Source: Deferribacteres bacterium (GTDB lineage Bacteria; Zhuqueibacterota; Zhuqueibacteria; Zhuqueibacterales; Geothermadaptataceae). From it: a DNA stretch of 64,000 bases. The notes beneath the pieces are model-generated. The model made no database searches. It saw nothing but the letters and a program-made list of their open reading frames with translations, and was not told the origin of the DNA. Shown piece after piece: positions 63,367-64,000 of this stretch. The stretch lies in the NCBI GenBank assembly GCA_020633675.1, contig JACKDE010000001.1, positions 1,054,001-1,118,000 on the forward strand, given 5' to 3'. A program made the position numbers and the translations under genes. Every line of letters begins with the position of its first letter. Position 1 is the first letter of the stretch.

Positions 63367-64000
63367 GAAGACGCATGATTTTGTTTTTATTTGTATTTGC
63401 CTGCTGCAGCAACGGATTGCACGCGCAGACACAAAAACCATCGCTCGCTGAACAGGAAGATGCGCTCAATGAAGCGCTTTACCGCATCGGCGCCGGCGAT
63501 GTATTGTATATCAGCGCAGGGCCCGGAGCAGCCAGCGATCAGGCCATTGTCCGGCAGGAGATTGTTGGTCCGGACGGATATATCTCGTTTGACTTGATCG
63601 GCAGTTACAAAGCTGAGGGCAAAACAACCGACGAAATCGATGCTGAATTACGCGGATTGCTCAGCACATTTATTGTCGATGTCGATGTGACGGTCTCGAT
63701 CGCTTCATTCAATGCAAAGCGGGTTTTCGTGCTGGGAGAAGTTGCGCGGCCGGGCAAATACATCATCAATAAAAAAATGACGATTTTAGATGCGGTTGCC
63801 GAAGCCGGCAGCCCGACGCTTGAAGCCAGCAAAACCCGGGTCCGCTTGTTCAAAAGCGGCTCGACTGAAGAAGCTTCGCGTGAAATCGATGTGAACCTGA
63901 AAAAGCTGATGGAAAAAGGCGCGCTTGACCAAAATCTGGTGCTGGAAGATGGCGATGTGATTTTTGTGCCGACCGACAGACTTTCAGCAATTGGCCGGTT
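63363..64000 (+). CDS. Polysaccharide export protein (Wza-like, SLBB), cut by window edge
   Basis: My translation from ATG 63363 gives about 212 residues to the window end. After a signal peptide (MILFLFVFACCSNGLHAQ) comes the Poly_export domain (YRIGAGDVLYISAGPG, GPDGYISFDLIGSYKAEGKTTDEIDAEL) and an SLBB domain (KRVFVLGEVARPGKYIINKKMTILDAVAEAGSP), ending in a DGDVIFVP segment. This is the outer-membrane channel for the polymer that the preceding genes make. The C-terminus is missing. Confidence 0.93.
   Translation, partial: MRRRMILFLFVFACCSNGLHAQTQKPSLAEQEDALNEALYRIGAGDVLYISAGPGAASDQAIVRQEIVGPDGYISFDLIGSYKAEGKTTDEIDAELRGLLSTFIVDVDVTVSIASFNAKRVFVLGEVARPGKYIINKKMTILDAVAEAGSPTLEASKTRVRLFKSGSTEEASREIDVNLKKLMEKGALDQNLVLEDGDVIFVPTDRLSAIGR

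Overview
The window reads as a piece of chromosome from a Gram-negative, didermic bacterium of the FCB type. KSB1, Calditrichota or a relative fits best; this is an inference from gene content. The pointers are a GWxTD-domain secreted protein, a secreted redoxin with a C-terminal FlgD/T9SS-like sorting domain, a LysM protein, M16 and M61 exported proteases, a stand-alone methylmalonyl-CoA mutase large subunit, and a birA-coaX pair. Several genes are best started at GTG or TTG (smc, ppx, the cyclase) behind clear Shine-Dalgarno sequences. No rRNA, tRNA or CRISPR array was recognised.

Layout. 0-20 kb: mostly housekeeping and envelope genes. These are a VWA protein cut by the window edge, an M16 protease, rfbA, a LysM protein, a small membrane protein, a Ku homologue with no ligase beside it, a cyclase, an M61 protease, a DUF2259 protein, a dienelactone hydrolase, a steroid-reductase-like membrane enzyme, and APC, MATE and NSS transporters. 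Within it lies a redoxin gene whose frame is crossed by one TGA, exactly where the first cysteine of a CxxC motif belongs, and followed by a hairpin. I read it as a selenoprotein. 20-26 kb: an orphan ABC substrate-binding lipoprotein, then a polyphosphate cluster sixA-ppk1-ppx, then an AIM24 protein. 26-38 kb: a GH2-like ectodomain fused to a membrane domain, smc, a GWxTD protein, nudC, and two ABC ATPases plus an adaptor without permeases.

38-48 kb is the accessory part. It holds a cold-shock protein with a strong promoter, a DUF4160/DUF2442 pair, a Xer recombinase, a TIR-NTPase-TPR protein resembling bacterial NLR-type defence proteins, a VapBC-like toxin-antitoxin module with its own operator, and a remnant of a second copy of the TIR gene's 3' end. 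The mutase and birA follow, then a GIY-YIG nuclease gene enclosed by 24/26-matching inverted repeats between birA and coaX. This stretch is dotted with perfect or near-perfect intergenic palindromes of several families.

48-64 kb: a secreted beta-propeller protein and a GT-C glycosyltransferase lead into a compact exopolysaccharide operon. Its order is a degenerate sigma-54-activator-like AAA protein, a Wzz/tyrosine-kinase fusion, a Wzy-like polymerase, a GT4 transferase, a Wzx flippase, two more GT4 transferases, a polysaccharide deacetylase and the start of a Wza-type export protein. Most of these genes overlap by 1-13 bases, so the operon encodes the polymerisation, flipping, tailoring and export steps of a Wzx/Wzy capsule or exopolysaccharide pathway. 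The initiating transferase is not in the window.
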